Shown: positions 1-9,442, numbered from the stretch's first letter. The stretch is DNA of 64,000 bases from Pseudomonas sp. dw_358 (GCF_018449655.1 NZ_JAAVUX010000007.1:182846-246845), one strand, 5' to 3'. Program-made: numbers and translations. The notes: generated by a model from the sequence alone, not told the origin.

Positions 1-758
<758 letters not shown>

Positions 759-769
759 ATAAATTGACT

Positions 770-788
770 GCTCGGCTTTACGCCGAGC
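770..788. terminator. 7-bp GC-rich hairpin after ybiT
   Basis: GCTCGGC pairs with GCCGAGC around a 5-base loop, 12 bases after the ybiT stop. No T-run follows, so termination is likely but not proven. The rest of 759-973 shows no gene and presumably carries the csrA promoter. Confidence 0.4.
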
Positions 789-973
789 GCTCAAGATCGC
801 GCCTATCGGGCCGATGAAATTATAGTCAGGTGCAAGCGATAGGCGTCGGGCCATTATTCGAGCCATACTTGCATCCACCCTACCCGGCCCACCAGGGATC
901 ATCTACCCAGATGCGTATTTGCCAAGGCCGGGGAATTAAAGCTCGCCTTGCGCGTCTCTACTACGAGCGCCGA

Positions 974-1006
974 GGAACGAGACACTCACTGCGAAGGAAT
1001 CAAGGA
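974..1006 (+). promoter_or_regulatory. GGA-rich csrA leader, candidate CsrA autoregulatory sites
   Basis: Three GGA triplets sit at 974-976, 996-998 and 1004-1006; the last is the Shine-Dalgarno sequence (AAGGAG) of csrA. CsrA-family proteins bind GGA motifs in leaders and block ribosome entry, so this arrangement suggests autorepression. Inferred from sequence only. Confidence 0.45.
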
Positions 1007-1013
1007 GCCGTTA

Positions 1014-1208
1014 ATGCTGATACTCACCCGCAAGGTAGGCGAAAGCATCGTCATCAATGACGACATCAAGGTCACCATCCTGGGCGTCAAGGGGATGCAG
1101 GTCCGCATTGGCATCGACGCGCCAAAAGATGTGCAAGTGCACCGTGAAGAGATTTTCAAACGTATTCAGGCCGGCAGCCCGGCCCCGGACAAGGAACACA
1201 AGGAGTAA
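1014..1208 (+). CDS. csrA: Carbon storage regulator CsrA (RsmA/RsmE family)
   Basis: A 64-residue RNA-binding translational regulator. It starts [11 protein letters not shown], with the conserved Arg in the first strand, and carries [11 protein letters not shown], the conserved region that contributes the RNA contact. A longer in-frame extension upstream exists, but the ATG at 1014 with AAGGAG 7-8 bases before it gives the family's usual length. It lies alone between ybiT and a convergent small gene. Pseudomonads carry several CsrA paralogues; the extended C-terminal tail ([12 protein letters not shown]) resembles RsmE more than RsmA, but I would not fix the paralogue. It works downstream of GacA, which is encoded at 33.2-33.8 kb here. 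Confidence 0.95.
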   Translation: MLILTRKVGESIVINDDIKVTILGVKGMQVRIGIDAPKDVQVHREEIFKRIQAGSPAPDKEHKE

Positions 1209-1222
1209 TCACCGCCGCTCGA

Positions 1223-1252
1223 GCGGGCAGCTGACACCGCGTCAGCGCCCGC
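1223..1252. terminator. Strong hairpin between convergent csrA and the 1267-1572 gene
   Basis: GCGGGC and GCTGAC on the left pair with GTCAGC and GCCCGC on the right, giving a 12-bp stem with one bulged A and a 5-base loop. Its place between two convergent genes suggests a bidirectional terminator, although no T-run is visible on either side. Confidence 0.55.
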
Positions 1253-1266
1253 GGAGTGATCCGCTG

Positions 1267-1572
1267 TCAGATGGGCGTGGCCTGATGATGATTGTCATTG
1301 GAAGCGCCGAACGCTCCCCCCGCAATACGCTTGGCACGGTCCGCACCATGATCCCGGGCCTTCTTGACGCTGCTGCCGTCTTCCACCACCACCCGTTCTT
1401 CCTTGAACAATTCGCCGTCCGGACCATGCACGTGCAATAGCACCGTGACCTTTTCGCCTTGCTGCTCGGCCCAGACTTCGATGCGTGCACCGTTATCCAG
1501 CGTCATCTTGATGGGTGCGTCGTCGCGCAACGGTGTGACGGAGCTATGATCTTCAAAGCCATGCTCGACCAT
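1267..1572 (-). CDS. Hypothetical 101-residue protein
   Basis: A small soluble protein with no signal peptide or membrane segment. A central beta-rich stretch (KMTLDNGARIEVWAEQQ, then KVTVLLHVHGPDG) is followed by a charged KKARDHGADRAKR segment and a tail ending SNDNHHQATPI. GAGGGG lies a few bases before the ATG, which supports the start. It converges on csrA across a strong hairpin. I recognise no characterised family, and assign no function. Confidence 0.7.
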   Translation of the reverse strand: MVEHGFEDHSSVTPLRDDAPIKMTLDNGARIEVWAEQQGEKVTVLLHVHGPDGELFKEERVVVEDGSSVKKARDHGADRAKRIAGGAFGASNDNHHQATPI

Positions 1573-1721
1573 GGTGATTCCCCTCTTCAGCGTTTGTTTT
1601 GATTGCAGTGCTTACTAGCATCGACCCACAGGCTGCTGCGAGGTTCATAAATCGCCGGTAACGCCGAACCGCTGGCTGGGTCATACGCAGTAAGCCCTGC
1701 TGACAAGCGATGTCCGTTCCG

Positions 1722-2519
1722 ATGAAAAAGCTGAAAATCGCCACCTACAATATCAACGGCATCCGTGCCCACCTGCCGAACTTGCTCGCGTGGCTGAAGC
1801 GCGAAAGCCCCGACATTGTTTGCTTGCAAGAGCTCAAAGCCGTGGACTCGGCCTTTCCCGCCAGCGAACTCGAAGCAATCGGCTATGGTGCCGTGTGGCA
1901 GGGCCAGGCCTCGTGGAACGGCGTGGCCATACTGGCCCGTGGCGCGCAGCCCCTGGAAAGCCGTCGCGGCTTGCCCAGCGACCCTGGGGACAAGCATAGT
2001 CGCTATCTGGAGGCGGCCGCCCACGGTGTGGTGGTGGGCTGCCTGTACCTTCCCAACGGCAATCCGCAGCCCGGACCCAAATTCGATTACAAGCTGGCCT
2101 GGTTCGAGCGCTTGATCCTTCATGCGCAGACATTGCAGGCCAGCGAGCATCCCGTGGTGCTGGCCGGAGACTACAACGTGGTGCCCACCGACAACGACAT
2201 CTACTCCCCCCGCTCCTGGCTCAAGGACGCGCTGCTGCAACCGCAGAGCCGCGAATGCTTTGCCCGCTTGCTGGAGCAAGGCTGGTGCGACGCACTGCGC
2301 ACGATCTACCCCGAAGAGCGGCTGTACACCTTCTGGGACTATTTCCGCCAGCATTGGCAAAAGAATTCCGGGCTGCGGATCGACCACTTGCTGTTGAACC
2401 CGACACTGAGCCCTTACCTCAAGAATGCCGGAGTGGATGCCTGGGTGCGCAATGAGCCACATGCCAGCGACCACGCGCCGACCTGGATCGAGATCAGCTC
2501 ACGCAAACAACGTCACTAG
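1722..2519 (+). CDS. xthA: Exodeoxyribonuclease III (AP endonuclease)
   Basis: An endonuclease/exonuclease/phosphatase-fold DNA repair enzyme that cuts at abasic sites and degrades 3' ends. The active-site motifs appear in order: IATYNINGIR, LQELKAVD (metal-binding Glu), YLPNGNPQPGPK, GDYNVVPTDND and the C-terminal NEPHASDHAP with the catalytic Asp-His. About 265 residues, normal for the family. An ATG at 1710 would add four residues; 1722 is chosen because homologues typically begin MKKLKIATYN. Neither start has a strong Shine-Dalgarno sequence. Divergent from the 101-residue gene. Confidence 0.95.
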   Translation: MKKLKIATYNINGIRAHLPNLLAWLKRESPDIVCLQELKAVDSAFPASELEAIGYGAVWQGQASWNGVAILARGAQPLESRRGLPSDPGDKHSRYLEAAAHGVVVGCLYLPNGNPQPGPKFDYKLAWFERLILHAQTLQASEHPVVLAGDYNVVPTDNDIYSPRSWLKDALLQPQSRECFARLLEQGWCDALRTIYPEERLYTFWDYFRQHWQKNSGLRIDHLLLNPTLSPYLKNAGVDAWVRNEPHASDHAPTWIEISSRKQRH

Positions 2520-2650
2520 GTTCAGGACGAAACCGACGAGCGGCCAAAGGCAGGTTGAAATAATTTGAATTACGTTAAAAAAACCGGGGTCAATTTTAAT
2601 GTGAGCTGTCATTGCAGTTCAGCTTGGTTAGCCCGGAGAGGTATTCCCCC

Positions 2651-2785
2651 ATGACGTTCGAAGCCGACACTTTGCAGCACCTGACCGCGCAACTTCGCCA
2701 ACACGGTAAATTTTTATTGACTGACGTGCACTTCATCCGCGCCCCTTACCGGCACGACCGTCACTGGATCTGCACCGTTGAATGA
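2651..2785 (+). CDS. Possible small protein, 44 residues
   Basis: An ATG preceded by CCGGAGAG about 10 bases upstream opens a 44-codon frame (MTFEADTLQHLTAQLRQHGK ...) ending in a basic, aromatic tail (YRHDRHWICTVE). Its last 25 bases overlap the 3' end of the convergent kinase gene. The AT-rich stretch at 2560-2600 could hold a promoter. It resembles nothing I can name and could be a remnant of a longer gene. Confidence 0.4.
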   Translation: MTFEADTLQHLTAQLRQHGKFLLTDVHFIRAPYRHDRHWICTVE

Positions 2786-5181
2786 GCTGTCGCCTTTTGG
2801 TTCAGGGCCTGATGGAGCTTGGTAGCCAGTTCGTCGTCGCGAAACGGCTTTTGCACGATGAACGGATCCTCCGCGTCTAGAATGCCGAGATCGGCGTAGC
2901 CGGTAATGAATAAAACCGGCAGCTGCGGATACAGTCGACGCACTTGTCGAGCCAACTCTGCACCGTTCATGCCGGGCATCGCGAAGTCGGTCAACACCAG
3001 ATCCACCGACGGGTCCAATTTATTCAGTGCCTGCTCCCCGCCTTCCGCTTCAATGACCTGATAGCCATAGGCATCCAGTAGCGAAGCCGTCACGTTGCGC
3101 ACCTGCGGATCATCGTCCACCAACAGAATCGTCTTGTGCTTGCCATCGGTGGGCGCAGGGGTGATCAGCGCGGACTTGACCTGAGACTGGGTGCTGATAT
3201 CGGCGATGCGCGGCAGGTAGACCTTGACCGTAGTCCCTTGGCCCGGTTCGGTGAGAATTGCAACGCCACCCCCTGACTGCTTGGCGAAACCAAACACCTG
3301 CGCCAGACCAAGGCCAGAACCCTTGCCCACGCCCTTCGTGGTGAAGAAGGGCTCGAAGGCCTTGGCCAGCACTTCGGCGCTCATGCCCGAGCCCGAGTCC
3401 TTGATGGACAGCACCACATAGTCGCCCGGTTCCGGGTCCTGCGGGCGGGTCGGCTGGCGGGTCACCCGCTCGTTGGCGGTGCCCAGGCACAGGCTGCCGC
3501 CACCGGGCATGGCATCCCGAGCGTTGATCGCCAGGTTGAGCAGGATCATCTCGGTCTGGGTCGGGTCCACCAGCGCGTTCCACAGGTCCTGCCCAGTGTC
3601 GGTGGTGATCCAGATTGACCCGCCCAAGGTACGCTGCATCAATTCGATCATCCCCAGCACGGTGTCATTGAGGTTGACCGAGACCGGCTCCAGGCGCTGG
3701 CGGCGGGAAAACGACAACAGCTGACCGGTAAGCTTGGCACCGCGCTCGCCAGCCTCGGTGATGTTCTGCAGGCGGCTGCGGGTTTTCTCGAAACGGTTCT
3801 TTTCCAGGTCGCGGACCACGAAACTGGTGCTGGTGAGAATCACCGTGAGCAGGTTATTGAAGTCATGGGCCACGCCCGCCGTCAGTTGGCCCACCGCTTC
3901 GAGCCGCTGCATCTGTTGCAGCGTAGCCTCGATGCGCTGGCGCTCGGCGATCTGCTCGCGCAAGCGGTGGTTGGTGGCCGCCAGCTCATCGACCACGGCC
4001 CGCTCGCTGGTGATGTCACGCACGGCGGCGTACATCAGGCCTTGGTCGGGCACGATGGTCCAGGACAGCCAGCGGTAATCGCCGTTGGCGTGGCGTAGCC
4101 GGTTGACGAAGCGCGTGGACACATTGCCACTGGCGATGTTCTCGGTCTCGGTGAGGGTAGCGGCGAGGTCATCCGGGTGAATGAGGCTGCGCAATTGCAT
4201 CTGCCCCAGCGCTTCCCGAGTCCAGCCCAAGGTGTGCTCCCACGCCGGATTCAAGGCAATCGGCGTCATGTCGAACTGCATGACGCCCAATAACTCCCGG
4301 GATAATTCCCACGTGCGGTCACGCTCGCGGGTACGCAGTTCGACCCGCTCGCCCAGCAAGTCGTTAAGCCGTTGCAATGCCTGGTTGGCGGCTTTTTGCT
4401 CGCTGATGTCCTGCAGAACGCCGGTAAAACGCACGCACTGGCCGTCCTCGAAGAACGCCCGGCCGCTGCTGGAGAGCCAGCGCTGACGGCCAGCCGGCAG
4501 GACCACACGAAATTCGGCCTGGTAGTCGTTGTCGTGGGCGCTGGACATGGCCAGATAGACCCGGCGTTCGACCTCGGTACGGTCGTCGGGGTGGCAGTGC
4601 TCGAAAAAGCTGGGCAGGTCGGTGACCGCCTCCCCCGCCATCTCATAGAAACTCTTGCAGCGCTCGTCCCAGTTGAAACGTCCGCTTTGCGGATCAAAAT
4701 CCCACATGCCCATCTGCGCGGCGTCGATGGCCAGGCGCGCGCGGACCTCGACATCCAGCAGCGATTCTTCAGCCCGGCGCCGCTGGCGACGCTCCTCGAC
4801 CTCGTCCATGGCCCGCTGCACCGCTTTGGGCAACAACGCCAGATTCTGCTTGAGCACGTAATCGACCGCGCCCAGACGCATCATTTCGACCGCCTGCTCC
4901 TCGCCAAAGATGCCCGACAGGAAAATGAACGGGACGTGGGGGCACTCGCGGCGGGCGATCTGCAGCACCTGCGGCCCGGAAGATCCGGGCAACAGGAAGT
5001 CGCACAAAATCAGATCAAAGGTGTTGCCCTGCAAGGCCTCTTCGACCCCATGGTGGTTGAACACATGTGTCGGCTCGATCCGCAGACCGTGGCGTTCGAG
5101 GGTCAGCAACGCCAGTTCGGCGTCGCGGGCGCTGTCTTCGATCAGCAGGAGTTTCAACGGCTTGGGGGGCATATAGGTCAT
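2761..5181 (-). CDS. Hybrid sensor histidine kinase, REC-PAS-PAS-HisKA-HATPase-REC
   Basis: An 806-residue cytoplasmic kinase with no membrane segments. Domains in order: an N-terminal receiver (LLLIEDS, phospho-acceptor D61 in LCDFLLPG), two PAS/PAC modules (about 150-265 and 295-395), a histidine box GVAHDFNNLLTV, an ATPase domain (NLAINARDAMPGG, KDSGSGM, GKGSGLGLAQVFG) and a C-terminal receiver (LLVDDDPQ, LTDFAMPG, QKPF). It is last in the leftward operon bphP, response regulator, kinase, 63 bases after the regulator. A receiver at both ends suggests it takes a phosphate from a partner and passes it on. The 10932-13424 kinase has similar PAS and kinase modules. Confidence 0.9.
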   Translation of the reverse strand: MTYMPPKPLKLLLIEDSARDAELALLTLERHGLRIEPTHVFNHHGVEEALQGNTFDLILCDFLLPGSSGPQVLQIARRECPHVPFIFLSGIFGEEQAVEMMRLGAVDYVLKQNLALLPKAVQRAMDEVEERRQRRRAEESLLDVEVRARLAIDAAQMGMWDFDPQSGRFNWDERCKSFYEMAGEAVTDLPSFFEHCHPDDRTEVERRVYLAMSSAHDNDYQAEFRVVLPAGRQRWLSSSGRAFFEDGQCVRFTGVLQDISEQKAANQALQRLNDLLGERVELRTRERDRTWELSRELLGVMQFDMTPIALNPAWEHTLGWTREALGQMQLRSLIHPDDLAATLTETENIASGNVSTRFVNRLRHANGDYRWLSWTIVPDQGLMYAAVRDITSERAVVDELAATNHRLREQIAERQRIEATLQQMQRLEAVGQLTAGVAHDFNNLLTVILTSTSFVVRDLEKNRFEKTRSRLQNITEAGERGAKLTGQLLSFSRRQRLEPVSVNLNDTVLGMIELMQRTLGGSIWITTDTGQDLWNALVDPTQTEMILLNLAINARDAMPGGGSLCLGTANERVTRQPTRPQDPEPGDYVVLSIKDSGSGMSAEVLAKAFEPFFTTKGVGKGSGLGLAQVFGFAKQSGGGVAILTEPGQGTTVKVYLPRIADISTQSQVKSALITPAPTDGKHKTILLVDDDPQVRNVTASLLDAYGYQVIEAEGGEQALNKLDPSVDLVLTDFAMPGMNGAELARQVRRLYPQLPVLFITGYADLGILDAEDPFIVQKPFRDDELATKLHQALNQKATAHSTVQIQ

Positions 5182-5244
5182 CGTGCTGATAGGGATACGG
5201 CATCGGTCATTCCCGCCTGACGCAGAGCCGGCGCCAGGCGGGCC

Positions 5245-5706
5245 TCAGACTCCAGGTTTACGCATACTGCGCAGGGATCCGGGCGGCGGCTCGTTGAGAA
5301 CCGCCCAGAACACGCCAAGGTCCGAAATGGCCGAAACGAATTCCTTGAATTCGACCGGTTTGACCACGTAAGCGTTCACTCCCAATTCATAGGCGCGATT
5401 GAGGTCCGGCTCTTCACGGGAGGAGGTCAGCATGACCACCGGGATACTGCGCAGCGCTTCGGTCTCTCGCACGATCTTCAGCACTTCCAGGCCGTCGACG
5501 CGGGGCAGTTTGAGGTCCAGCAGCATCACGGCCGGGTTGCCCTCGTCACGGCCCTGATAATCCCCTCGGCGGTGCAGGTAATCGAGGGCTTCGGCACCAT
5601 CGCGCAGCACGATGACCTCGTTGGCCAGCTGGCTGCGCTCCAGCGCCACCAGGGTCAACTCCAGGTCATGGGGATTGTCCTCGACCAGAAGAATAGGTTT
5701 AAGCAT
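5245..5706 (-). CDS. Single-domain response regulator (Rcp-like)
   Basis: A 153-residue stand-alone receiver without output domain. It carries the acidic pair in LLVEDNPHD, the phospho-acceptor Asp in MLLDLKLPRVDG, the TSS switch in VMLTSSREEPD and the Lys in YVVKPVEF. The insert-bearing form (RRGDYQGRDEGNP) is typical of regulators paired with phytochromes. The gene begins 12 bases after the phytochrome stop, so the two are almost certainly co-transcribed, and BphP is its likely phosphodonor. The terminal GSLRSMRKPGV tail is of unknown role. Confidence 0.88.
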   Translation of the reverse strand: MLKPILLVEDNPHDLELTLVALERSQLANEVIVLRDGAEALDYLHRRGDYQGRDEGNPAVMLLDLKLPRVDGLEVLKIVRETEALRSIPVVMLTSSREEPDLNRAYELGVNAYVVKPVEFKEFVSAISDLGVFWAVLNEPPPGSLRSMRKPGV

Positions 5707-5718
5707 GAGGAACCTCTT

Positions 5719-7974
5719 TCAAATACGGGGTGCTGCTGCGTGAGTCCGGCGCGGCAAAGCGAAATAGAATGTCGAGCCCTTGCCGAGCTCGCCCTGGGCC
5801 CACACCCTGCCGTCGTGACGTTCGATTATACGGCGAACACTGGCCAGGCCAATACCGGTGCCCTCGAACTCTTCCATACGGTGCAGGCGCTGGAAGACGC
5901 CGAACAGCTTGCCAGCGTATTGCATGTCGAAGCCGACCCCATTGTCGCGAACGAACACCACGACATTGTCGGGATCGTCCAGGGCGCCGACCTCGATCAC
6001 CGCATGAGGCTGGTTACGCGTGTACTTGATGGCATTGGCGATCAGGTTGCGCAGGGCCAGGTGGATGAAAGCCGCATCGGCCACCACCAACGGCAGCGGT
6101 TCGACCCGCCATTCCAGGTCGCGGTCCTGATAGTCCGGGAGCATTTCGCGGCGGATGGCGTCCACCAGTGCGGCCATGTCCACGTCGGAAAAGCGCAACG
6201 CCGAGCGTCCCATTTGCGAGAAGCTCAGCAGGTTGTCTACCAGACAGCCGGCGAACTTCGCCGAATCGCCGATATGATCGAGGAAACGCAGACCTCGCTC
6301 GGACAGCCGCTCGCTTTCAAAATCCGTCAACAATTCAGCGTAGCCGGCGATGTGCCGCAAGGGCGCCCGCAGGTCGTGGGAAACGCTGTAGGAGAAAGCT
6401 TCCAGCTCTTTGTTGGACTTCTTCAGCTCACTGGCCAACTGTGCCAGCTCCTCGGCCTTGCGTAATACGATGCCCAGCACCGCGGCGCGCAGTTCAAGCA
6501 CGCCTTCGATCTCGAGAGCGTGCCAAGGGGTGGAAAAACCGCTGACGATTTCCACCCAACGCTCGAAACTGTTGCGCGGCGACAGTGCGCCAGCGACACC
6601 GACCTGTTTGTCAGGACGACCCGCCCAATCGACGGTGCGTTCCTGTTCCGGCTTGAACCAGATCAGGTAATGGGCGTGCAGCTCGGAAATCGACACCGCC
6701 AGTACCCCGCCCACATGCCGGGCCAGCTCGGGCAGCTCGGCGATGTCGCGGCCGACGTTGTCGGTGCTGAACACTTCGCCATGCCCCTGCCTGGCCAACC
6801 AGTCCGCCAAGGCGTCGACCAACGCCTGGGGCGGTGTTTCGCCGGTCAGGACGCAATGGGGGCCGGCGACCACTGCCGCACCGGCGGCACGGGCAAAGCC
6901 AGTGAATACGTCAGGCAAGGCGCGCAGCCCCTCACTGACGCTGTCGCGATCGGCCATCGCCGAGAGCAGTTGGACGATCTTGTGCCGCAAGGTCAGCAGA
7001 TGCTGGTGACTGTCGTGGGTCTCGCGCGTTTCCACTTGCAGGGACAGCACGTTGCCCACCAGCTCGCAGGCCGTGCGAGCATGCACATCAATAGAGCGCG
7101 GCCGCGCATGGTGGCACGAGATCAACCCCCACAGGTGTCCACCGACGACGATAGACACCGACATCGACGCCTGGGTGCCCATGTTGCGCATGTACTGCAG
7201 ATGCACCGGCGAGACACTGCGCAAGGCAGCGAAGCTCAGGTCCAGCGGGGCGTCGGTCAGCGGGTTGAGCGCAGGCACCAGCGTGGCCGGCGTGTAATCG
7301 GCATCGGGGATCAGCCGCACGCGGTTCGCGCAATACAAGGCGCGTGCTTGCCTGGGGATGTCGTCGGCGGGGAAACTCAAGCCCAGGTACGATGGGTAGC
7401 CAGGGTCGAGGGCTTCTGCATTGACCTGGCCGTTGCCCAGTGCGTCGAATCGATAGGACTTGACCCGGCCGAAGCCGGTCAGACGCTTGATTTCATTGAC
7501 CGCCAGCTGGCACAGCTCGTCGATGTCATGGGCATCCTGCAGCTGGTTGATAAAGGTGCGCACCACCGGGTACAGCTGAGAGTAAGGCGTCGCATGCTCG
7601 TGGATGAGTTCGAATTCGACAATGAGCACGCCGTCGTTGCGGTGCACCAGCATGGCAGCGAGCAGCCGCTCGCCCTGGCAAAAGCGCACATCGGCGACGT
7701 GATAGGGATTCTGGTCTTCCTGGGGCAGGTGCAACAGCCGCTCGGCGACGACATCCGCCTCTTCCACGACCGCCTCCAGCGATTTCCCCAAAAGCGCGTG
7801 TGCCGGCATACCCAGCCACTGCGCCGTGTTGGCGCTGGCTTGAAGAATCAGCGAGGTACCCCTATCCAGCACCAGCAGGACGCCATGAGGCTGGACGCTG
7901 CCGGGAATATGGATCGGCTCCCTGGCACAATTGTCACTCGCCACCTGGAGCGCGGCGGCGCTTTCGTTCGACAT
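5719..7974 (-). CDS. bphP: Bacteriophytochrome (biliverdin-binding light-sensing histidine kinase)
   Basis: A 751-residue red/far-red photoreceptor. The N-terminal PAS has the bilin-attaching Cys (C16, in DNCAREPIHIPG) followed by VQPHG; the GAF domain has the bilin-pocket motif FPADDIPRQARALY; then come a PHY domain and a histidine kinase with H-box SVSHDLRAPLRH, N-box RNLIANAIKYT and GTGIGLASVRRIIERH. An in-frame start at 8007 is possible, but the ATG at 7974 has AGGAG about 10 bases upstream and places the Cys at the usual distance from the N-terminus. First gene of the operon with the response regulator and hybrid kinase. No heme oxygenase gene (bphO) lies beside it. Confidence 0.93.
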   Translation of the reverse strand: MSNESAAALQVASDNCAREPIHIPGSVQPHGVLLVLDRGTSLILQASANTAQWLGMPAHALLGKSLEAVVEEADVVAERLLHLPQEDQNPYHVADVRFCQGERLLAAMLVHRNDGVLIVEFELIHEHATPYSQLYPVVRTFINQLQDAHDIDELCQLAVNEIKRLTGFGRVKSYRFDALGNGQVNAEALDPGYPSYLGLSFPADDIPRQARALYCANRVRLIPDADYTPATLVPALNPLTDAPLDLSFAALRSVSPVHLQYMRNMGTQASMSVSIVVGGHLWGLISCHHARPRSIDVHARTACELVGNVLSLQVETRETHDSHQHLLTLRHKIVQLLSAMADRDSVSEGLRALPDVFTGFARAAGAAVVAGPHCVLTGETPPQALVDALADWLARQGHGEVFSTDNVGRDIAELPELARHVGGVLAVSISELHAHYLIWFKPEQERTVDWAGRPDKQVGVAGALSPRNSFERWVEIVSGFSTPWHALEIEGVLELRAAVLGIVLRKAEELAQLASELKKSNKELEAFSYSVSHDLRAPLRHIAGYAELLTDFESERLSERGLRFLDHIGDSAKFAGCLVDNLLSFSQMGRSALRFSDVDMAALVDAIRREMLPDYQDRDLEWRVEPLPLVVADAAFIHLALRNLIANAIKYTRNQPHAVIEVGALDDPDNVVVFVRDNGVGFDMQYAGKLFGVFQRLHRMEEFEGTGIGLASVRRIIERHDGRVWAQGELGKGSTFYFALPRRTHAAAPRI

Positions 7975-8228
7975 AACAGAACATCTCCTGACAGCTGAGT
8001 CTGACAACGGCAGCTAAAGTTGATTCGACGTCGCAGGCCTGGAGCGGCAACAAGCACTGGTGACCCGGCTGCATGTGGCACGCACCCAGCGAAATGTGAC
8101 AGCACCTTAGCAAGAACGTGCCACCCGGTGCCAGTTTCTGTGGTGCGGCCTGCAAACGCAGGCACAGCTTGGCCCGGCGCTTTAGCGAATGACATTTTTC
8201 AAAGTAATCAGTATCATGCGCGCTGCAT

Positions 8229-8314
8229 GCGAGGTTGGCGAAACTGGTAGACGCATCAGACTTAAAATCTGACGGCCTTCGGCTGTGCGGGTTCGATTCC
8301 CGCACCTCGCACCA
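8229..8314 (+). tRNA. tRNA-Leu (anticodon UAA)
   Basis: GCGAGGT pairs with ACCTCGC to form the acceptor stem, the anticodon arm reads CAGACTTAAAATCTG with TAA in the loop, a long variable arm (ACGGCCTTCGGCTGT) follows, then the T-arm GCGGGTTCGATTCCCGC and an encoded CCA at 8312-8314. The long variable arm marks a class II tRNA. In many pseudomonads it sits beside tRNA-Gly and tRNA-Cys; here it is 13 kb from tRNA-Cys and on the opposite strand. Confidence 0.97.
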
Positions 8315-8439
8315 TGTATCTTTTTTGGCACCAACGCGCCCGCGTTGTCTGCATCCTTGAAAGCGCTGTTCTCGCCAGCCGCTTGAAGCCTCACCGGCTC
8401 ACCCCCATCTGCATGTCATCCCTGCCACGAGATTCGTCG

Positions 8440-8769
8440 ATGAGCACACCCGAACCCCGTCACCAGGCCGCACTGGATCGCTTTCTGCGTGATTACCCGC
8501 AGGTGGCCGAAGCGCTGGACCATCTCAACCCGCTGCAGGCTCAGGCCGGCGGCATGACCTTGGCCGAGTACCGGGCCGAGGTGCTGCACGAGGCTTTCGA
8601 GGCTCAGGCCCAGCAAGAAAATCTGTTTGCCTGGGAGCTGACCCTCAAGCTGACGGCCAGCAGCGAGCAGGAGTTCGAGGCACAGCGCCTGGAGGTGCAC
8701 AAGGAAGTGGCGGAGATGGCGCGGATGAGCTGGGCGGAGTATGCCGAACTACACGGCCTGAAGGTCTGA
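8440..8769 (+). CDS. Small acidic helical protein, DUF6388-like
   Basis: A soluble protein of about 109 residues, rich in Glu and Ala and predicted all-helical, ending MARMSWAEYAELHGLKV. The layout (AALDRFLRDYPQVAEALDHL, then WELTLKLTA, then a W-x-EY motif near the end) recalls the DUF6388 proteins of Pseudomonas, a family of unknown function; this is from memory, not a search. Start at 8440 is chosen because family members tend to begin close to the RHQAAL segment; an in-frame ATG at 8413 would add nine residues. The longer frame that runs back into tRNA-Leu is not real. Confidence 0.7.
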   Translation: MSTPEPRHQAALDRFLRDYPQVAEALDHLNPLQAQAGGMTLAEYRAEVLHEAFEAQAQQENLFAWELTLKLTASSEQEFEAQRLEVHKEVAEMARMSWAEYAELHGLKV

Positions 8770-8798
8770 CCCTCAGGCGCTGGCGGCACCGGGTTCTG

Positions 8799-9131
8799 TC
8801 ACAGGCAGGCGCGGGCCATGTTGGTCCAGGCCGTGGTGCCGGCCCATTCCGGCGGCAAGAAGACCGTGACCTTGGCCCCGGCGCCTTCGGTGTCGATCGT
8901 GGCAATCGCCTGCTCACCGGTAAACTGCGCGGCGGCCACGATGCTCCAGCCAGTCGCGGTGGCCGTCGAGGTGGCGCTCGGCACGAAGGCCTGCCACTTG
9001 GGCGCCAGGCACTGTGCGTAGGCGTCGGCGGACTTGGTGGTGGTTTCCGTCAGCGCGTTGCCGGCTTCGTGGTGTACGGTCGAACACGCCGCCAGCAACG
9101 TGGCGGCCATAGCAGCAATCTGGGTTCGCAT
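8799..9131 (-). CDS. Small lipoprotein, hypothetical
   Basis: 110 residues with a lipoprotein signal peptide: a short basic N-terminus (MRTQ), a hydrophobic core and the lipobox LLAAC, with Ser after the Cys, suggesting outer-membrane sorting. The mature part has two further cysteines (AQCLAP and the C-terminal ARACL) that could form a disulfide. No enzymatic motif is seen. Monocistronic by position, convergent with the DUF6388-like gene. Confidence 0.75.
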   Translation of the reverse strand: MRTQIAAMAATLLAACSTVHHEAGNALTETTTKSADAYAQCLAPKWQAFVPSATSTATATGWSIVAAAQFTGEQAIATIDTEGAGAKVTVFLPPEWAGTTAWTNMARACL

Positions 9132-9442
9132 AGTGAAGTCTCTGGTTAGGAAACCTCACTGTAGCAGCCTGCCAGCACTCGACTCGGTCAAGATGCGCGC
9201 CGCCGAATCGAAAATGGAACCACTACATCCTTTTCACGAGTTGTTCACCGCGCCGGGCCTAGTCTTGCACCAGCTCCTTCAATGTTTCTTCAGCCCGCGT
9301 CTGCGGGCTTTTTTTTGCCTGGACATTTGTCTGAAACGCTACAATTCTCCCGGCCCGGCAGGCTCTACGACGGCTGGCGCAACGCAGATCGGGATTGCTA
9401 TCATAGACGCCTACTGATCGCCGCCTGCCCCTGGACCCACCG
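9132..9442. other. Intergenic stretch with an orphan terminator
   Basis: About 310 bases without a convincing gene. A textbook terminator lies at 9292-9316 on the plus strand, but no upstream plus-strand gene is visible for at least 500 bases (the preceding gene is on the minus strand), so a small RNA or leader may end here. A reading frame that crosses the hairpin (MFLQPASAG...) is an artefact of the stem. Confidence 0.6.
9292..9316 (+). terminator. Rho-independent terminator with no obvious upstream gene
   Basis: AGCCCGC pairs with GCGGGCT around a short loop and runs into a tract of eight Ts. The transcript it ends is unknown. Confidence 0.8.

Noticed and set aside
9282..9420. A frame starting MFLQPASAGFF over the terminator hairpin
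   Set aside because: It is the translation of the terminator stem and T-run; no ribosome binding site and no conserved protein is expected.
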